A DNA stretch of 64,000 nt from Spirochaetales bacterium. Lineage in GTDB: Bacteria > Spirochaetota > Spirochaetia > SZUA-6 > RPPD01. Positions 34,955-44,700 of the stretch are shown one piece after another. The DNA lies in contig JAFGSW010000034.1 of the NCBI GenBank assembly GCA_016934415.1, positions 1-64,000 of the forward strand, given 5' to 3'. Position 1 is the first letter of the stretch. The number at the start of each line of letters is the position of its first letter. The notes beneath the pieces are model-generated. The model saw only the letters and a program-made list of their open reading frames with translations, searched no databases and was not told the origin of the DNA. Made by a program: the position numbers and the translations under genes.

Positions 34955-35395
34955 GTGGATTTCCTGCCTTTTATCTGGCTTCTGGCCGGCGTGCTGCTCA
35001 TGGGCCTGGAATTGCTCACGCCGGGTTTTGTCGTCATTTTCTTCGGCATCGGCGCCATTATCACCGGGCTCCTCTCGTTCATTCCCGGAATCAGGGAATC
35101 CCTGCCCCTCCAGTTCATCATCTGGGCGGCGAGCTCGATCCTCTCCCTCGGACTCCTGCGCCGCCTGTTCAAAAAGACCTTCGGCGGCAAGGAAATCGCG
35201 GACAAGGGCGTTGACGAGTACGTGGGGCAGACCGCCGAGGTGGTCGAGGCGATCACCCAGAAAAAATCGGGGCGGGTCAGCTTCCAGGGCACGACCTGGA
35301 AGGCGATCACCTACGACGAGGACATCGCCCCCGGCGACACGGTCGAAATCATGAAAAAGGACAACCTCACCCTGGTCGTATCCAAGCGGGAATGA
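34955..35395 (+). CDS. NfeD-like membrane protein
   Basis: 146 residues from GTG 34955 with AAGGAG five bases upstream. Two to three membrane spans (WLLAGVLLMGLELL, VVIFFGIGAIITGLL, FIIWAASSILSLGLL) precede a C-terminal OB-fold (VGQTAEVVEAI, GRVSFQGTTWKAI, GDTVEIMKKD, LTLVV), the short NfeD1b form. NfeD proteins work with SPFH proteins in membrane microdomains, and two such genes follow immediately, so this is a classical nfeD-stomatin operon. Confidence 0.9.
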   Translation: MDFLPFIWLLAGVLLMGLELLTPGFVVIFFGIGAIITGLLSFIPGIRESLPLQFIIWAASSILSLGLLRRLFKKTFGGKEIADKGVDEYVGQTAEVVEAITQKKSGRVSFQGTTWKAITYDEDIAPGDTVEIMKKDNLTLVVSKRE

Positions 35396-35449
35396 CGGAT
35401 CGCCGTCCCCCGCCGCACCCATACACGCCACGCAGGAAAGGAGAGAACG

Positions 35450-36454
35450 ATGGACGCTGTTAATACGTTCCTGGGCATCCTCATCGGGCTCTCCGGCTTC
35501 GGGCTCATCGCGCTGTTTATCTCGCGCATCGCCCGCATCGTGCCGGAGAAGCACGCCTTCATCATCGAACAGCTGGGAAAGTATCACAAGACACTGGAGG
35601 CGGGCTTCCACCTCGTCTTCCCCTTCCTCCAGCGGGTGGCCTACAGGCACACCCTCAAGGAGCAGGTGATCGACGTCCCGCCCCAGCGCTGCATTACCAA
35701 TGACAACGTCGAGGTCGAGGTGGACGGCATCCTCTACATGCAGGTGACCGATCCCGTCAAGGCGAGCTACGGGATCGACAATTACGGTTTCGCCACCAGC
35801 CAGCTCGCCCAGACCACCATGCGCTCGGAGATGGGCAAGATCGAGCTGGACAGGAGCTTCTCCGAGCGCGACGTGATCAACACCTCGATCGTCCGCGCCG
35901 TGGACGAGGCCTCCGACCCCTGGGGCATCAAGGTGTCGCGCTACGAAATCCGCGACATCACCCCTTCCCGGACGGTGGTGGAGGCGATGGAAAAGCAGGT
36001 GCGCGCCGAACGCGAAAAGCGCGCCAACATCCTCACCAGCGAGGGCGAACGCGAGTCGCTCATCAACGTCTCGAAGGGCGAACGCGAATCGGCCATCAAT
36101 CTCTCCAAGGCCGAGCGCCAGCGGCGCGTCAACGAGTCCGAGGGCCGGGCGCGCGCCATCGAGCTGGTCGCAGCGGCGACCGCCGACGGCATCGCGGCCG
36201 TCGCCGACGCCATCCGCGGGCCCAAGGGCAAGGAGGCGATGGCGCTGCGGATCGCGGAGCAGTTCATCGCCGAGTTCGGGAAAATCATCGAGTCGGCCGC
36301 GGTGCAGGTCCTGCCCCAGGACCTGGCCAACATCAAATCGATCGTCCGCACCCTCGTCCTCGGGGCCACGGAAAAACCCGCGGTGCAGGCCGTACCGAAG
36401 AAAGAGGACGAACAGCCGCCGGCGGAGATCCCGGGCAAAGGGAGGAAATCATGA
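35450..36454 (+). CDS. SPFH/stomatin-like protein 1
   Basis: 334 residues, ATG 35450 after AAAGGAGAG. One N-terminal span (LGILIGLSGFGLIALFI), then the SPFH/Band 7 domain: IVPEKHAFIIEQLGKYHKTLEAGFH, VIDVPPQRCITNDNVEVEVDG, LAQTTMRSEMGKIELD, and a coiled region with REKRANILTSEGERES repeats. Homo- or hetero-oligomers form membrane scaffolds that control proteases. The stop overlaps the next start (ATGA). The C-terminal 40 residues are Pro/Lys-rich and not shared with its paralogue. Confidence 0.93.
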   Translation: MDAVNTFLGILIGLSGFGLIALFISRIARIVPEKHAFIIEQLGKYHKTLEAGFHLVFPFLQRVAYRHTLKEQVIDVPPQRCITNDNVEVEVDGILYMQVTDPVKASYGIDNYGFATSQLAQTTMRSEMGKIELDRSFSERDVINTSIVRAVDEASDPWGIKVSRYEIRDITPSRTVVEAMEKQVRAEREKRANILTSEGERESLINVSKGERESAINLSKAERQRRVNESEGRARAIELVAAATADGIAAVADAIRGPKGKEAMALRIAEQFIAEFGKIIESAAVQVLPQDLANIKSIVRTLVLGATEKPAVQAVPKKEDEQPPAEIPGKGRKS

Positions 36455-37377
36455 TCGTCGCAGTATTACTCTATACGCTGCTCGGCATCACGGGCCTGTT
36501 CTTCGTGATCGGATTCCTGCGGAGCATCCGCATCGTTCCCGCCCAGACGGCGATGGTGGTCGAGCGCCTGGGCAAGTACAAAAAGACGCTTTCGGCCGGG
36601 TTTCACGTGCTCACCCCCTTCCTGGACCGGGTGCGCTACCACCACTCCCTCAAGGAGCGCGCCATCGACGTCCCCTCCCAGCGCTGCATCACCAAGGACA
36701 ACGTGCGGGTCGAGGTGAACGGCATTCTTTACCTCAAGGTGGTGGACCCCAGGCTCGCGAGCTACGGGATCGAGGATTACCTCGTCGGCGTCATCCAGCT
36801 GGCGCAGACCACCATGCGTTCGGTCATCGGCAAGCTCGCCCTCGACAAGACCTTCGAGGAACGGGTGGCCATCAACGCCCAGGTGGTGAAGAGCGTGGAC
36901 GAGGCGTCCGAGCCGTGGGGCGTCAAGGTGACCCGCTATGAAATAAAAAACATCGACGTGCCCAAGGACATCCTCCACGTCATGGAGGTGCAGATGGAGG
37001 CGGAGCGCATCAAGCGCGCCCGGATCGCGGAGAGCGAGGGAAAACGCGAGTCGCGCATCAACTACTCCCTCGGCGTCATGAGCGAGGCCATCAACAAGAG
37101 CGAGGGCGAAAAGCAGCGCCTCATCAACGAGGCCGAGGGCAAAGCCAAGGAAATCGAGGCGATCGCCAAGGCCACGGCGCAGGGCATCTCGCGCGTGGCG
37201 GGGGCGCTGGACCGGGAAGGCGGAGACGACGCCATCGCCCTGCGGGTCGCCGACGCCTATATCAACGAGCTCAAGAAACTCGCCAAGACGAACACCGAGA
37301 TCGTTCTCCCCCTCGACCTGGGCGACATCAAGTCGGTCATGAGGACCGTGACGCAGATCCTGAAGACGCGCGAGTAG
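36451..37377 (+). CDS. SPFH/stomatin-like protein 2
   Basis: 308 residues, overlapping the upstream paralogue by four bases. Span at 5-25, then SPFH: RIVPAQTAMVVERLGKYKKTL, AIDVPSQRCITKDNVRVEVNG, LAQTTMRSVIGKLALD, ESEGKRES. Roughly half of the SPFH residues match its neighbour. Two tandem stomatins suggest a hetero-oligomeric ring, as in HflK/HflC. It closes the operon; a bidirectional terminator follows. Confidence 0.93.
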   Translation: MIVAVLLYTLLGITGLFFVIGFLRSIRIVPAQTAMVVERLGKYKKTLSAGFHVLTPFLDRVRYHHSLKERAIDVPSQRCITKDNVRVEVNGILYLKVVDPRLASYGIEDYLVGVIQLAQTTMRSVIGKLALDKTFEERVAINAQVVKSVDEASEPWGVKVTRYEIKNIDVPKDILHVMEVQMEAERIKRARIAESEGKRESRINYSLGVMSEAINKSEGEKQRLINEAEGKAKEIEAIAKATAQGISRVAGALDREGGDDAIALRVADAYINELKKLAKTNTEIVLPLDLGDIKSVMRTVTQILKTRE

Positions 37378-37390
37378 TTGCCGAAAAAAA

Positions 37391-37416
37391 AGAGGCTCTC
37401 GCGAGCCTCTTTTTTT
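37391..37416. terminator. Bidirectional rho-independent terminator
   Basis: AGAGGCTC-TCGC-GAGCCTCT (37391-37410) has an A-run before it and six T after it. It ends the stomatin operon and, on the other strand, lies just beyond the HAD gene stop at 37426. Confidence 0.92.
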
Positions 37417-37425
37417 CGTCCCGAA

Positions 37426-38025
37426 CTACACAAGTCGAATTCCGCGCCGGCGCAACTCGTCTTTCAGCGTCTCGGCATCAGTGAATCGAATCGCATCGAG
37501 GCCGCGGGCCGTCTGAGTGACTGTCTCCCGATCGTCAATAAACATACATTCCGTGGGTTCGGCGTTCAGGGCGGCCAATACACGCAGAAAAATTTCCGGG
37601 GTGTTTTTAAGGCATTTCAGGTCGAATGAATAGAATCGCCGCCGGATGAGATCCAGGAACCGATGTTTTTTTTCAATATATTCGACCCATTCCCGCCCAT
37701 GGTTGGATAAAAGGACGAGCGAATATTTTCCCGACAATTGTCTCACAAGTTCAGCCATTCCCGGTATCGCCTCGTCGAAATGTCGGCGGATCGTTTTTTT
37801 CAGCGAATCCAAATCAATACTCCAATGGTATTTTCTGATCAAGGATCCCAGATAATCGTCTTCCGTTGTACGCCCCAATAGAAAGTCCGTCATCTCCTCT
37901 CCCCGCAGGCAATCTACAATATGATCCTTGGGTGTGGGCGCGCAATTATCCGACAGTCCTTCCCCGATTCCCGTCAGTCCCCGTACCAACGTGTCGGCGA
38001 GATCGAATATAACGTATTTGATCAT
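37426..38025 (-). CDS. HAD-superfamily phosphatase, YihX-like
   Basis: 199 residues from ATG 38025 (AAGGA upstream; the TTG at 38046 has no ribosome site). HAD motif I is FDLADTLV, with Ala where the general acid Asp normally stands, as Gly does in the YihX subgroup; motif II is LLSNHG; the motif III Lys lies in LKCLKNTPEIF; motif IV is MFIDDRE. The cap is the small helical insert between motifs I and II. The family hydrolyses small phosphate esters such as sugar phosphates. Single gene between two terminator-like hairpins. Confidence 0.82.
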   Translation of the reverse strand: MIKYVIFDLADTLVRGLTGIGEGLSDNCAPTPKDHIVDCLRGEEMTDFLLGRTTEDDYLGSLIRKYHWSIDLDSLKKTIRRHFDEAIPGMAELVRQLSGKYSLVLLSNHGREWVEYIEKKHRFLDLIRRRFYSFDLKCLKNTPEIFLRVLAALNAEPTECMFIDDRETVTQTARGLDAIRFTDAETLKDELRRRGIRLV

Positions 38026-38046
38026 GAAGAGGATTCCTTTTTTCAA

Positions 38047-38082
38047 AGAATTTTAAAAACCGTATTCGGTTTTTAAAATTCT
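38047..38082. terminator. Perfect 16-bp hairpin between TPR and HAD genes
   Basis: AGAATTTTAAAAACCG (38047-38062) pairs fully with CGGTTTTTAAAATTCT (38067-38082) around a TATT loop. It begins two bases after the TPR gene stop. The inner ACCG/CGGT stem followed by a T-run is a plausible terminator; the AT-rich outer stem is unusual and also overlaps the HAD gene leader. Confidence 0.65.
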
Positions 38083-38083
38083 G

Positions 38084-39028
38084 TCACGGCAGCTCGATGA
38101 ACGCCTGGTCGATGCGGTTTTCGCGGAAGGGAGCCTTGAGCTGGAGCCCGGCCAGGCGCCGGTATTCGCCGGCCGCGTCGGTGGCCGCCAAAAGCCTGAG
38201 GAACCTGCGGCCTGAGTCCCTGACCGGGATGGTCTCGTAGCAGATGAGCGCCAGGTAGTAGAGGCGCTGGAAGAAGCTCCGGTCGTCGAGGTAGGCCCGC
38301 ACGGCCTCGTTGGACATCGCCTCCCGCAAAAAGTCGTCGAGGGTGGTGAAGCGGTAGTCGAGATTGCTCTTCCTGATCTCGACCATGCCCTCGGTGACGA
38401 GGGGGATGATCCCGAAGAGCGCGTACTGCAGGGCCGGCGTGAAATTCCAGCTCACGTAATAATAATGGGCCAGCTCGGAGAGGGCGGTGGTGGAAAAGGT
38501 CTCCGGGATGCGGTTCAGGAGGAACATGGCGTCGAAGCCCTTGTTGGTGAAAAGCTTCATGACGGCGTCGCGGTAGCGAACGCGCTCGCGCTCTGAGCCC
38601 GAGAACACCTCGTCGTCCTTCACGATCGTCTTGAGCGTTTCCTCCATCTTCCCGTATTTTTTCTGATTGAAATAAAGCCGCGCCAGGCGATAGAGGACGT
38701 CGTACCGCATGTCGGGAACGACGAATGATTCCCGCTGGTCGTAGGCCCTGAGGTATTGGCTTTCCGCCAGCGCGTAATCGCCCTGGGAGAAGTACACGTC
38801 GCCGAGGCCGAGTTCGGCCTCGGGCAGCACCCTGGCCTGCGCCAGGGCGTTCTTGAAATGGAGGACGGCTTCTCCGTATTCTTGCCGGGAGATGGCGAGC
38901 CGGCCCCGCTCGCATTCCACCCAGGCGGGCTCTCCCGCGACCGGTTCCTCCTCCTGGGCGAAGAGCTGTATCGAGGGGACAAGAGTGAGCGACAAAACGA
39001 CGGCGGCGGCGAGACGCTGGGTGTTCAC
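38084..39028 (-). CDS. Secreted TPR-type protein
   Basis: 314 residues from GTG 39028, overlapping the ispG stop (GTGA). A signal peptide (MNTQRLAAAVVLSLTLVPS..LFAQ) is followed by an acidic stretch and helical TPR units (YGEAVLHFKNALAQA, ELGLGDVYFSQGDYALAE, RLARLYFNQKKYGKME). The C-terminal half has no clear repeat. It is likely periplasmic. Coupling to ispG looks historical; no functional link is evident. Confidence 0.75.
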   Translation of the reverse strand: MNTQRLAAAVVLSLTLVPSIQLFAQEEEPVAGEPAWVECERGRLAISRQEYGEAVLHFKNALAQARVLPEAELGLGDVYFSQGDYALAESQYLRAYDQRESFVVPDMRYDVLYRLARLYFNQKKYGKMEETLKTIVKDDEVFSGSERERVRYRDAVMKLFTNKGFDAMFLLNRIPETFSTTALSELAHYYYVSWNFTPALQYALFGIIPLVTEGMVEIRKSNLDYRFTTLDDFLREAMSNEAVRAYLDDRSFFQRLYYLALICYETIPVRDSGRRFLRLLAATDAAGEYRRLAGLQLKAPFRENRIDQAFIELP

Positions 39029-40098
39029 AGTTTTTCGAGCTCCTCCAGAAAGGCCTCCAGGGCGCCTTCTATTAATTCTCGACGGATTATCGCTCCTTTT
39101 TTAAAAATAAGTGCGCGGTCGCCCGCGCCCGTGATCCCCAGGTCGGCGTGCGCCGCCTCGCCCGGGCCGTTCACGGGGCAGCCCATGACGGCGACGGTGA
39201 CGTCCTTGCCGAAGGCGGCGAGCCGCGGCGCGAGGCGCTCGCAGAACTCGCGCACCGGAAACTCGCTCCGGCCGCAGGCGGGGCAGGAGACCAGGTTGAC
39301 GCCGCGCTTGGAAAGCCCGGCGGCGCGCAGGATCTCCCGGCCGGCCTCCACCTCGATCCGCGGCTCGTCGGAGAGGGACACCCGTACCGTGTCCCCAATT
39401 CCTTCCGAGAGCAACGCATAGAGTGCGGCCGAGTTCTTCACGAGCCCCGGCACGAGCGGCCCGGCCTCGGTGACGCCGACGTGGAGCGGGTGATCGTGGC
39501 TCTTGCGGAAGGCGCGGTTCACCGCCACGGTCGTCTCCACCGAGGAGGACTTGAACGAGAAGACCGTGTCGGAGAAGGCGAATTTCTCAAGGAGGTCAAG
39601 CTCCTCCTCGGCCGATGCGAGCATGGCCTTGACCGTGTCGGGCTCACGGCGGAGCGCGGGCCTGAGCGAGCCCGCGTTGACCCCGACGCGGACGGCCGCT
39701 CCGGCGCCCTTGGCCGCCTCGAGCACCTCCCGCACCTTCCAGGCGGGCCCGATGTTGCCGGGGTTGATGCGCAGCTTGGGGACGCCGCGCCTCAAACACT
39801 CGAGCGCGATCCGGTGGTCGAAGTGGACGTCGGCGACGAGGGGAAAGTCGAGCCGCGATTGGAGCTCTCCCAAAAGCTCCGCCTCTCGCAGGGTCGGCGC
39901 GGCGAACCGGAGGATGTCGCAGCCGGCCGCGCGCAAGGCGCCGATCCCGGCCAGGAGCGCGTCGTCGATCGCTTCAAGCGGCTTTTTCCACATGGTCTGG
40001 ACCGTGACGGGAGACCCGCCCCCGATCGTGACGTTCTTGACGCGGACGGCGCGGGAGGGCGGATATTTCAATTCGGGTTTATTCAAAGGCCGCGGCAT
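39025..40098 (-). CDS. ispG: 4-hydroxy-3-methylbut-2-enyl diphosphate synthase (IspG/GcpE)
   Basis: 357 residues. It reduces 2-C-methyl-D-erythritol 2,4-cyclodiphosphate to HMBPP in the non-mevalonate isoprenoid pathway, using a [4Fe-4S] cluster. Seen: VTIGGGSPVTVQTM start, ADVHFDH, LRINPGNIG, VGVTEAG, and the cluster ligands SCPACGR and MGCPVNGPGE. Length agrees with the short bacterial form that lacks the insert domain of plant enzymes. ATG 40098 has only a weak ribosome site. The gene shares a transcript with the secreted TPR protein. Confidence 0.97.
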   Translation of the reverse strand: MPRPLNKPELKYPPSRAVRVKNVTIGGGSPVTVQTMWKKPLEAIDDALLAGIGALRAAGCDILRFAAPTLREAELLGELQSRLDFPLVADVHFDHRIALECLRRGVPKLRINPGNIGPAWKVREVLEAAKGAGAAVRVGVNAGSLRPALRREPDTVKAMLASAEEELDLLEKFAFSDTVFSFKSSSVETTVAVNRAFRKSHDHPLHVGVTEAGPLVPGLVKNSAALYALLSEGIGDTVRVSLSDEPRIEVEAGREILRAAGLSKRGVNLVSCPACGRSEFPVREFCERLAPRLAAFGKDVTVAVMGCPVNGPGEAAHADLGITGAGDRALIFKKGAIIRRELIEGALEAFLEELEKL

Positions 40099-40612
40099 TG
40101 CTCTAAAGATACGTTAAGCCGGGCGATCCATCAAGTAAGGAGAAGTGAACCTCGGATAATATGGATGGAGGAGGGAAAGGGAACTACAGATGGCACAGAT
40201 AAGAAGGATGAAACGGATAGGAGAGAGAAGAGAATTATAAAATAAAGTTGAGTCGATTTGCTACGAACTCTTCCTATGCCTGAAATATCCCTATAAGCAC
40301 TTTTTCATTGTGCTTACGTTTTTTTACGGCGGTCGGATGCTTATCATTTGTATAGTCTTTTTTTAAATTTTTTTTCGAAAATCCCCGAATTCGTGTCGTT
40401 TTTTGAATTCCACGGGGTTATTAATAGTGAGCTTGAAAAAAACAACGGTTCGCTCGTACCGGACGATCGAAGTTCCCGGCGGGGCGCCGTCGGATTGAAT
40501 GTCCGCCGGCGCTCCGCCAGGGGTAACGTTGTTACCCGCCCCTCACCTCATGAGGTGAGGGGCAAACCCTCTCCATAGGAGAGGGCATCTTAAAGAAAGG
40601 CGGTGCACTGTA
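40099..40612. other. Long intergenic region with repeats and palindromes
   Basis: 514 bases without a credible gene. It holds a purine-rich arm at 40150-40245 (ATGGATGGAG, ACAGATGGCACAGAT, AAACGGATAG), related to the repeats at 41498-41693, then an AT-rich part to about 40440, then three tight palindromes at 40521-40585 just before the HU-like gene. Confidence 0.6.
40521..40585. repeat. Three consecutive palindromes
   Basis: GGGTAAC-GTT-GTTACCC (40521-40537), CCCCTCACCTCA followed by its perfect complement (40539-40562, no loop) and CCCTCTCC-ATA-GGAGAGGG (40567-40585). The last two belong to a CCTCTCC...GGAGAGG class common in intergenic REP-like elements. They end 28 bases before the start of the HU-like gene, so they would lie in its leader RNA. 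Confidence 0.8.
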
Positions 40613-41383
40613 ATGGCAACTTCCAACAGCACCATTCGCTTTTCCCTCAAGGCCAACCGGTTGCTCGGACGGGAGACCTCGCCCTTCAAGGCGCAGGTCC
40701 GGTCCTACAAGACCATCGGCCGGGAGGAGATGTTGGCGGACATGGCCGGCATGAACGCGTCGGTGTCGCGGCAGGAAATTATCGTCGTGCTCGACCTCAT
40801 GAAGGCGGTGATGCAGAAGTACCTTCTCGCGGGTTTCCGCGTGAAGACCGATCTGTTCAACGCCCAGCTGACCGTGAAGGGCGGATTCGCCTCGGAAGAG
40901 GACGAATTCGATCCCGACCGGCACACCGTCCGCGTCAGAATGGCCCCGGCGGCCGACCTCAGGAAGGCCGTGGCTCACGACGCGCGGATGGAAAAAATCC
41001 GCGACGAGGAGCCCGAGCCCGAACTGGACCGCGTGTACGATTTCGAGACGCAGTCCAAAAACGGCACGGTCAGCCCCGGCCACATCGCTGAAGTGAAGGG
41101 AGCGAACTTGTGTCCCGCCAACTGTACACACAAAAAAAAATTGAATTATTTCTGAGTTGACGGGACACCAGATTACGACGGGAACGACGAGGCGCAAGGC
41201 GTCTACTTCGTGGGCGCGGCCAACGCCGAAGACAAGGCGAAGGTCGTCCACAGGCTCCACGGCGCAACCGTCCTGTTCCAGGTCCCGGAACTGGCCTCCG
41301 GCCCGTATCGCCTGATCGTGCGTCGCGCTTTCGGCGGCGAAATCCGCGAAGGCACGCTCAAGGCCGAGCTTTCCGTGAACTAA
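40613..41383 (+). pseudogene. HU-like DNA-binding/DUF4469-type protein, broken by a 57-bp insertion
   Basis: The N-terminal half looks like an HU/IHF-type fold of the Bvu_2165 kind (SYKTIGREEMLADMAGMNA, SRQEIIVVLDLMKAVM, LTVKGGF, HTVRVRMAPAADLRKAV). The C-terminal part is a DUF4469-like beta domain (GVYFVGAANAED, ATVLFQVPELASGPYRLIV, GTLKAELSV). Between GANL and DYDGND an insertion at 41111-41167 adds 19 codons and a TGA (41153-41155). Reading frame is unchanged before and after, so intact parent length would be about 237 residues. The truncated 180-residue product keeps the DNA-binding part and could still be active. ATG 40613, with AAGG 13 bases upstream. Confidence 0.75.
41111..41167. mobile_element. 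57-bp mini-element with 13-bp terminal inverted repeats
   Basis: It starts TGTCCCGCCAACT and ends AGTTGACGGGACA, whose complement is TGTCCCGTCAACT (12 of 13 match). The centre is AT-rich with nine A in a row. It interrupts a coding frame at a point where the host protein family would run on. No target duplication is obvious. It could be a MITE-like element or the collapsed remnant of an insertion sequence. Confidence 0.65.
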
Positions 41384-41410
41384 AGGAGTAGGAATGGTCA
41401 CAACCAACTG

Positions 41411-41444
41411 AAGGCCCCCGGCGTCCCCGGGGGTCTTCTCTTTT
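41411..41444 (+). terminator. Rho-independent terminator
   Basis: AAGGCCCCCGG (41411-41421) pairs with CCGGGGGTCTT (41427-41437) and is followed by CTCTTTT. It ends the HU-like/DUF4469 gene. Confidence 0.85.
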
Positions 41445-41497
41445 AGTCGGCGTGCGATCGGGAAGCGGTAATTTTTGACTCTCCTCGTGCATCGGAG

Positions 41498-41693
41498 AGA
41501 ACCACGGATGGGCACGGATAGGACAGATAAAACGGATGAAGATGTGGAGTGAGGAAAAGAGATATAGATAATAAGCCGCTACGGGCCGATGAGTTTTTTC
41601 CTTTCCTGGCTTCCTTATTGCCCTTTTCTCTTTCTCCTCTTTTCCTTCCTTATCCGTGTTATCCATCCAATCCGTGCCCATCCATGGTTCCCT
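41498..41693. repeat. Imperfect inverted repeat, about 195 bp
   Basis: Left arm near 41500-41540 (ACCACGGATGGGCACGGAT, AAACGGATGAAG) and right arm 41650-41690, whose complement reads GAACCATGGATGGGCACGG then ATGGATAACACGGAT. The arms share about 20-40 bases; the centre is unrelated but purine-biased. Same style as 40150-40245 and 45278-45512. No gene lies in 41445-41772. Confidence 0.65.
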
Positions 41694-41772
41694 TTCTCCT
41701 CCCCACAGCGCAAAAAAGCCGGGACGACAAATCTCATCGTCCCGGCGTGTGTTGCTTGACTGCTCGCTCTCC

Positions 41773-44700
41773 CTATCGCACCACCTTGTCGCTGATGAGC
41801 TCGAGGATGAGCTCCACCTCGCCGCGGGAGAGCTTGGTGGCGCGGGCGATCTCCTCCGCCGACCAGCCCTGGCGGGCGAGCTTGGTCACCGTCTGCCGCT
41901 TGTCGAGCGAGGGCGCGCCCTTCTCCTTCTTGAAGCGGCTCACGTCGTCCTTGACCAGGGTCTCCAGGAGCTTGAGCTGCTCGTCGGCCTGCTTGCCGAC
42001 CTTCTCCAGCCGGGTCTCGGTGCGGGCGAGCCAGTCGCGCGCCACCGAGAGCTTCTCCATCCGCGCCTCGATGTCGGCCAGCGTCTCGTCGAGTTTCTCG
42101 ATCTTGCCGGCCGCCTGCTCGGTCTTCTCGCGGTTTCCGTTGATGTACTCGACCTCGCGCTTCACGTCCGCCAGGAGCTTGGGCAGCGTCTTGAACTCGC
42201 GTTCGAACGACTTCAGGTCCTTTTCCAGGGAGGTGAGCTGCTCGAAGTTCTTGTCCACCGAGCGGGTGGTGGTCTCCACCACGTTCTTCCGTCCCTCGAG
42301 CCGCGTGTAGCGCGCCTCGACGTCCGTCTCGAGCGACTCGAGCTCGCGGAACCTGATCTCGAGGGCCTGCAGGACGTCGTGCTGGGAGCCGGCGGACTCG
42401 AGCTTCTCGTCGATGCCGCGCGAGAGCTCGAGGAGCCGCTGGAAGTCCGACTCGATGCCGTCGATCCGCTTTTTCTCCGTGATAAAATCGCGCATGCGGG
42501 CGTTCGTCTCGTCGACGAGCCTCTTGGTGGCGATGAATTCCCGCGAAACGCCGTCGATGTCCTTGCGGTACGTTTCGATCTTGGCGATGTCCTTCTTCAT
42601 CCGGCTCACGTCCGCCTCGAGCCCGAGCTTGAGGGTGTCGGCGCGTTCGAAGATCTTGGTCTGGGCCGCGAAGTTCTTCTGCTGCCGCTCGATCTCGGCC
42701 AGGCTGGCCTCCACCGTCTTCATCTTGTCGTCGAACGACTGGAGGAACGTCTTCTGCGCCGCGAAGGCTTTTTCCCGGGCGCGTTCCATCGACCCGGCCA
42801 TGTCGGCCATCTGGGCGAGCGCCTTCTTGCGCGCCGCCTCCACCTCCGCGGAGAAACCTTCGGCCAGGCCGGAAAGCGTTTCCTCCTTGGCGGCGATCCG
42901 ATCCTCGCAGCCCCGCTCGAAGTCCCGAACGCGGCCCTCGATGCCCTTGAAATCCGCCTCCACGGCCTTGCGCACGCCGGCCAGCTCCTTCTCGAGCCTT
43001 TTCCGGTAGACGGCGCCGAGCTTCTCGACGTCGGCGGCCGACGCCGTCTCGGCCTCCGCGAGCTCCTTGACGAGCGACTCGCGCCAGTCGGCGATCTTCC
43101 GGTTCATCTCGTCGCTCCGGTTCCGGAGATCGTTGAAGAACTCGTCCTCGACGAGCTTGAGCTTGGCGGAAACGCTCTCGTAGGCCCGGGCCTTGAGGTC
43201 GTTGACGCCGGACTCGATGCTCTCGATCTCCTCGCGCAGTCCGGCGAGCTGCTTTTCCGCCAGCGCGCGCTCGGCCGCCCGCCCGGCCTCGAGCTCTTCC
43301 GTGATGGCGCCGAATTCCGTCCTCATCTTTTCGGCCGCCGCATTGAGTTCCTTCCGCAGCGCGGCGAGCTCCTTCTCCGCCCGGGCGCGTTCGGCCGCCC
43401 GTCCGGCATCGAACTCATCCGAGAAGGCGCCGAATTCCGTTCGCATCTTCTGCGCCGCCGCGTTGATTTCCTTCCGCAGGCCGGCCAGTTCCTCCTCGGC
43501 CCGGACGCGCTCGGTTTCCCGTCCCGCCTCGAGATCCTTCGCGACCGCGTCGAAATCGGTCCGGATCCGGTCCGCCGTCGACGCCATCGTTTCGCGCAGG
43601 CTCTGTTCGAGGGCCTCAACGTCGACGCTCGCCTTCTCGAGCTTGTCGAACCGATAGCGGACTTCGTCCTCGTACTCGCCCAGGCGCTTCTCGATCGAAT
43701 CGAGCACCCGCGCCTCCACGCCGGTGGCGCCGGCCGTGAGCTTCTGGTACAGCTTCTCGGAGTCCTCGCTCGCGGCAGCCATTTTCTCCGTGATCTCCCG
43801 GTCGAAGGAGGAGACGAGGCTCTTCACCTCCTTTTCCAGGAGCGCCAGCCGCTCGCGGACGTCCTTTTCGAAACCCGCGGTCCGTTCGGTCAGGGCGCGG
43901 CGGCTTTCGGCGAAGCCCTCTTCAAGCTCCTTCATCTTGGCCTGCAGGGCGGCGGCCGATTTCCCGACCCGCTCGCCCGCGTCGCGCTCGGCCTTCTGGG
44001 CGGTGAGGGAGAAATTCTCGATCGACGTCCTGGCGTACGTCTCGAGGTTCTTCAGCTGGACCTCGATCTCCTTTTCCTGATCCTTCATCTGCTTCTTGAG
44101 CTCGGCGTGCCAGATGGAGGAATCGGAGCGCAGGGCGCCGAAGAGCTCCACGATTTCCTTCTTGCGCTTTTCAAGCGCGGCGTGGGCCGTCTGGAAGTAG
44201 CGCTCGGCCTCGCGCTCGCCGTCGCGGCCGCGCTCGTCGATGGCCTTCTTGAGGTTGAGGAACACCTCGTCCTCGAAGTCCTCGCCGCGCTTGGCCGCGT
44301 TCTGGAGATGGGTGTAGAACATGCGTTCCACCTGCCCGAACTGATCCTTGAAGTCGTCGATCTTGGCCGAGAACTCGGCGTCGAGCTCCTTGACCCGGCG
44401 CTCCACAGCGCCGAGGTTGTCGGTCATGACCTGATTTCTCTCCTCGGCCTCCTTCATCAGGACGTCGATCTCGGATTTCATGCCCGCGCTCTCCTGCGCG
44501 CGCCGCTTGCCGACCTCCTGCTCGAAGGATCTCAGCGCCTGCCCGATGGCGGTCTCGGCGAGCTTGACCGTTTCCTGCTTTTTGATGTCGATGCGCTTGA
44601 GGTAGGATTCGATTTCGCCGGCGCGGGCCTCCATCCGCCCCACGTCCGCAAGCAGCAGGTGGATTTTTTCCTCGTGGCCCTTGATGAGCCGCTCCTCGGT

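Noticed and set aside
40532-41515. Minus-strand frame over the HU-like gene
   Set aside because: Antisense with no ribosome site; the plus-strand protein has two recognisable domains.
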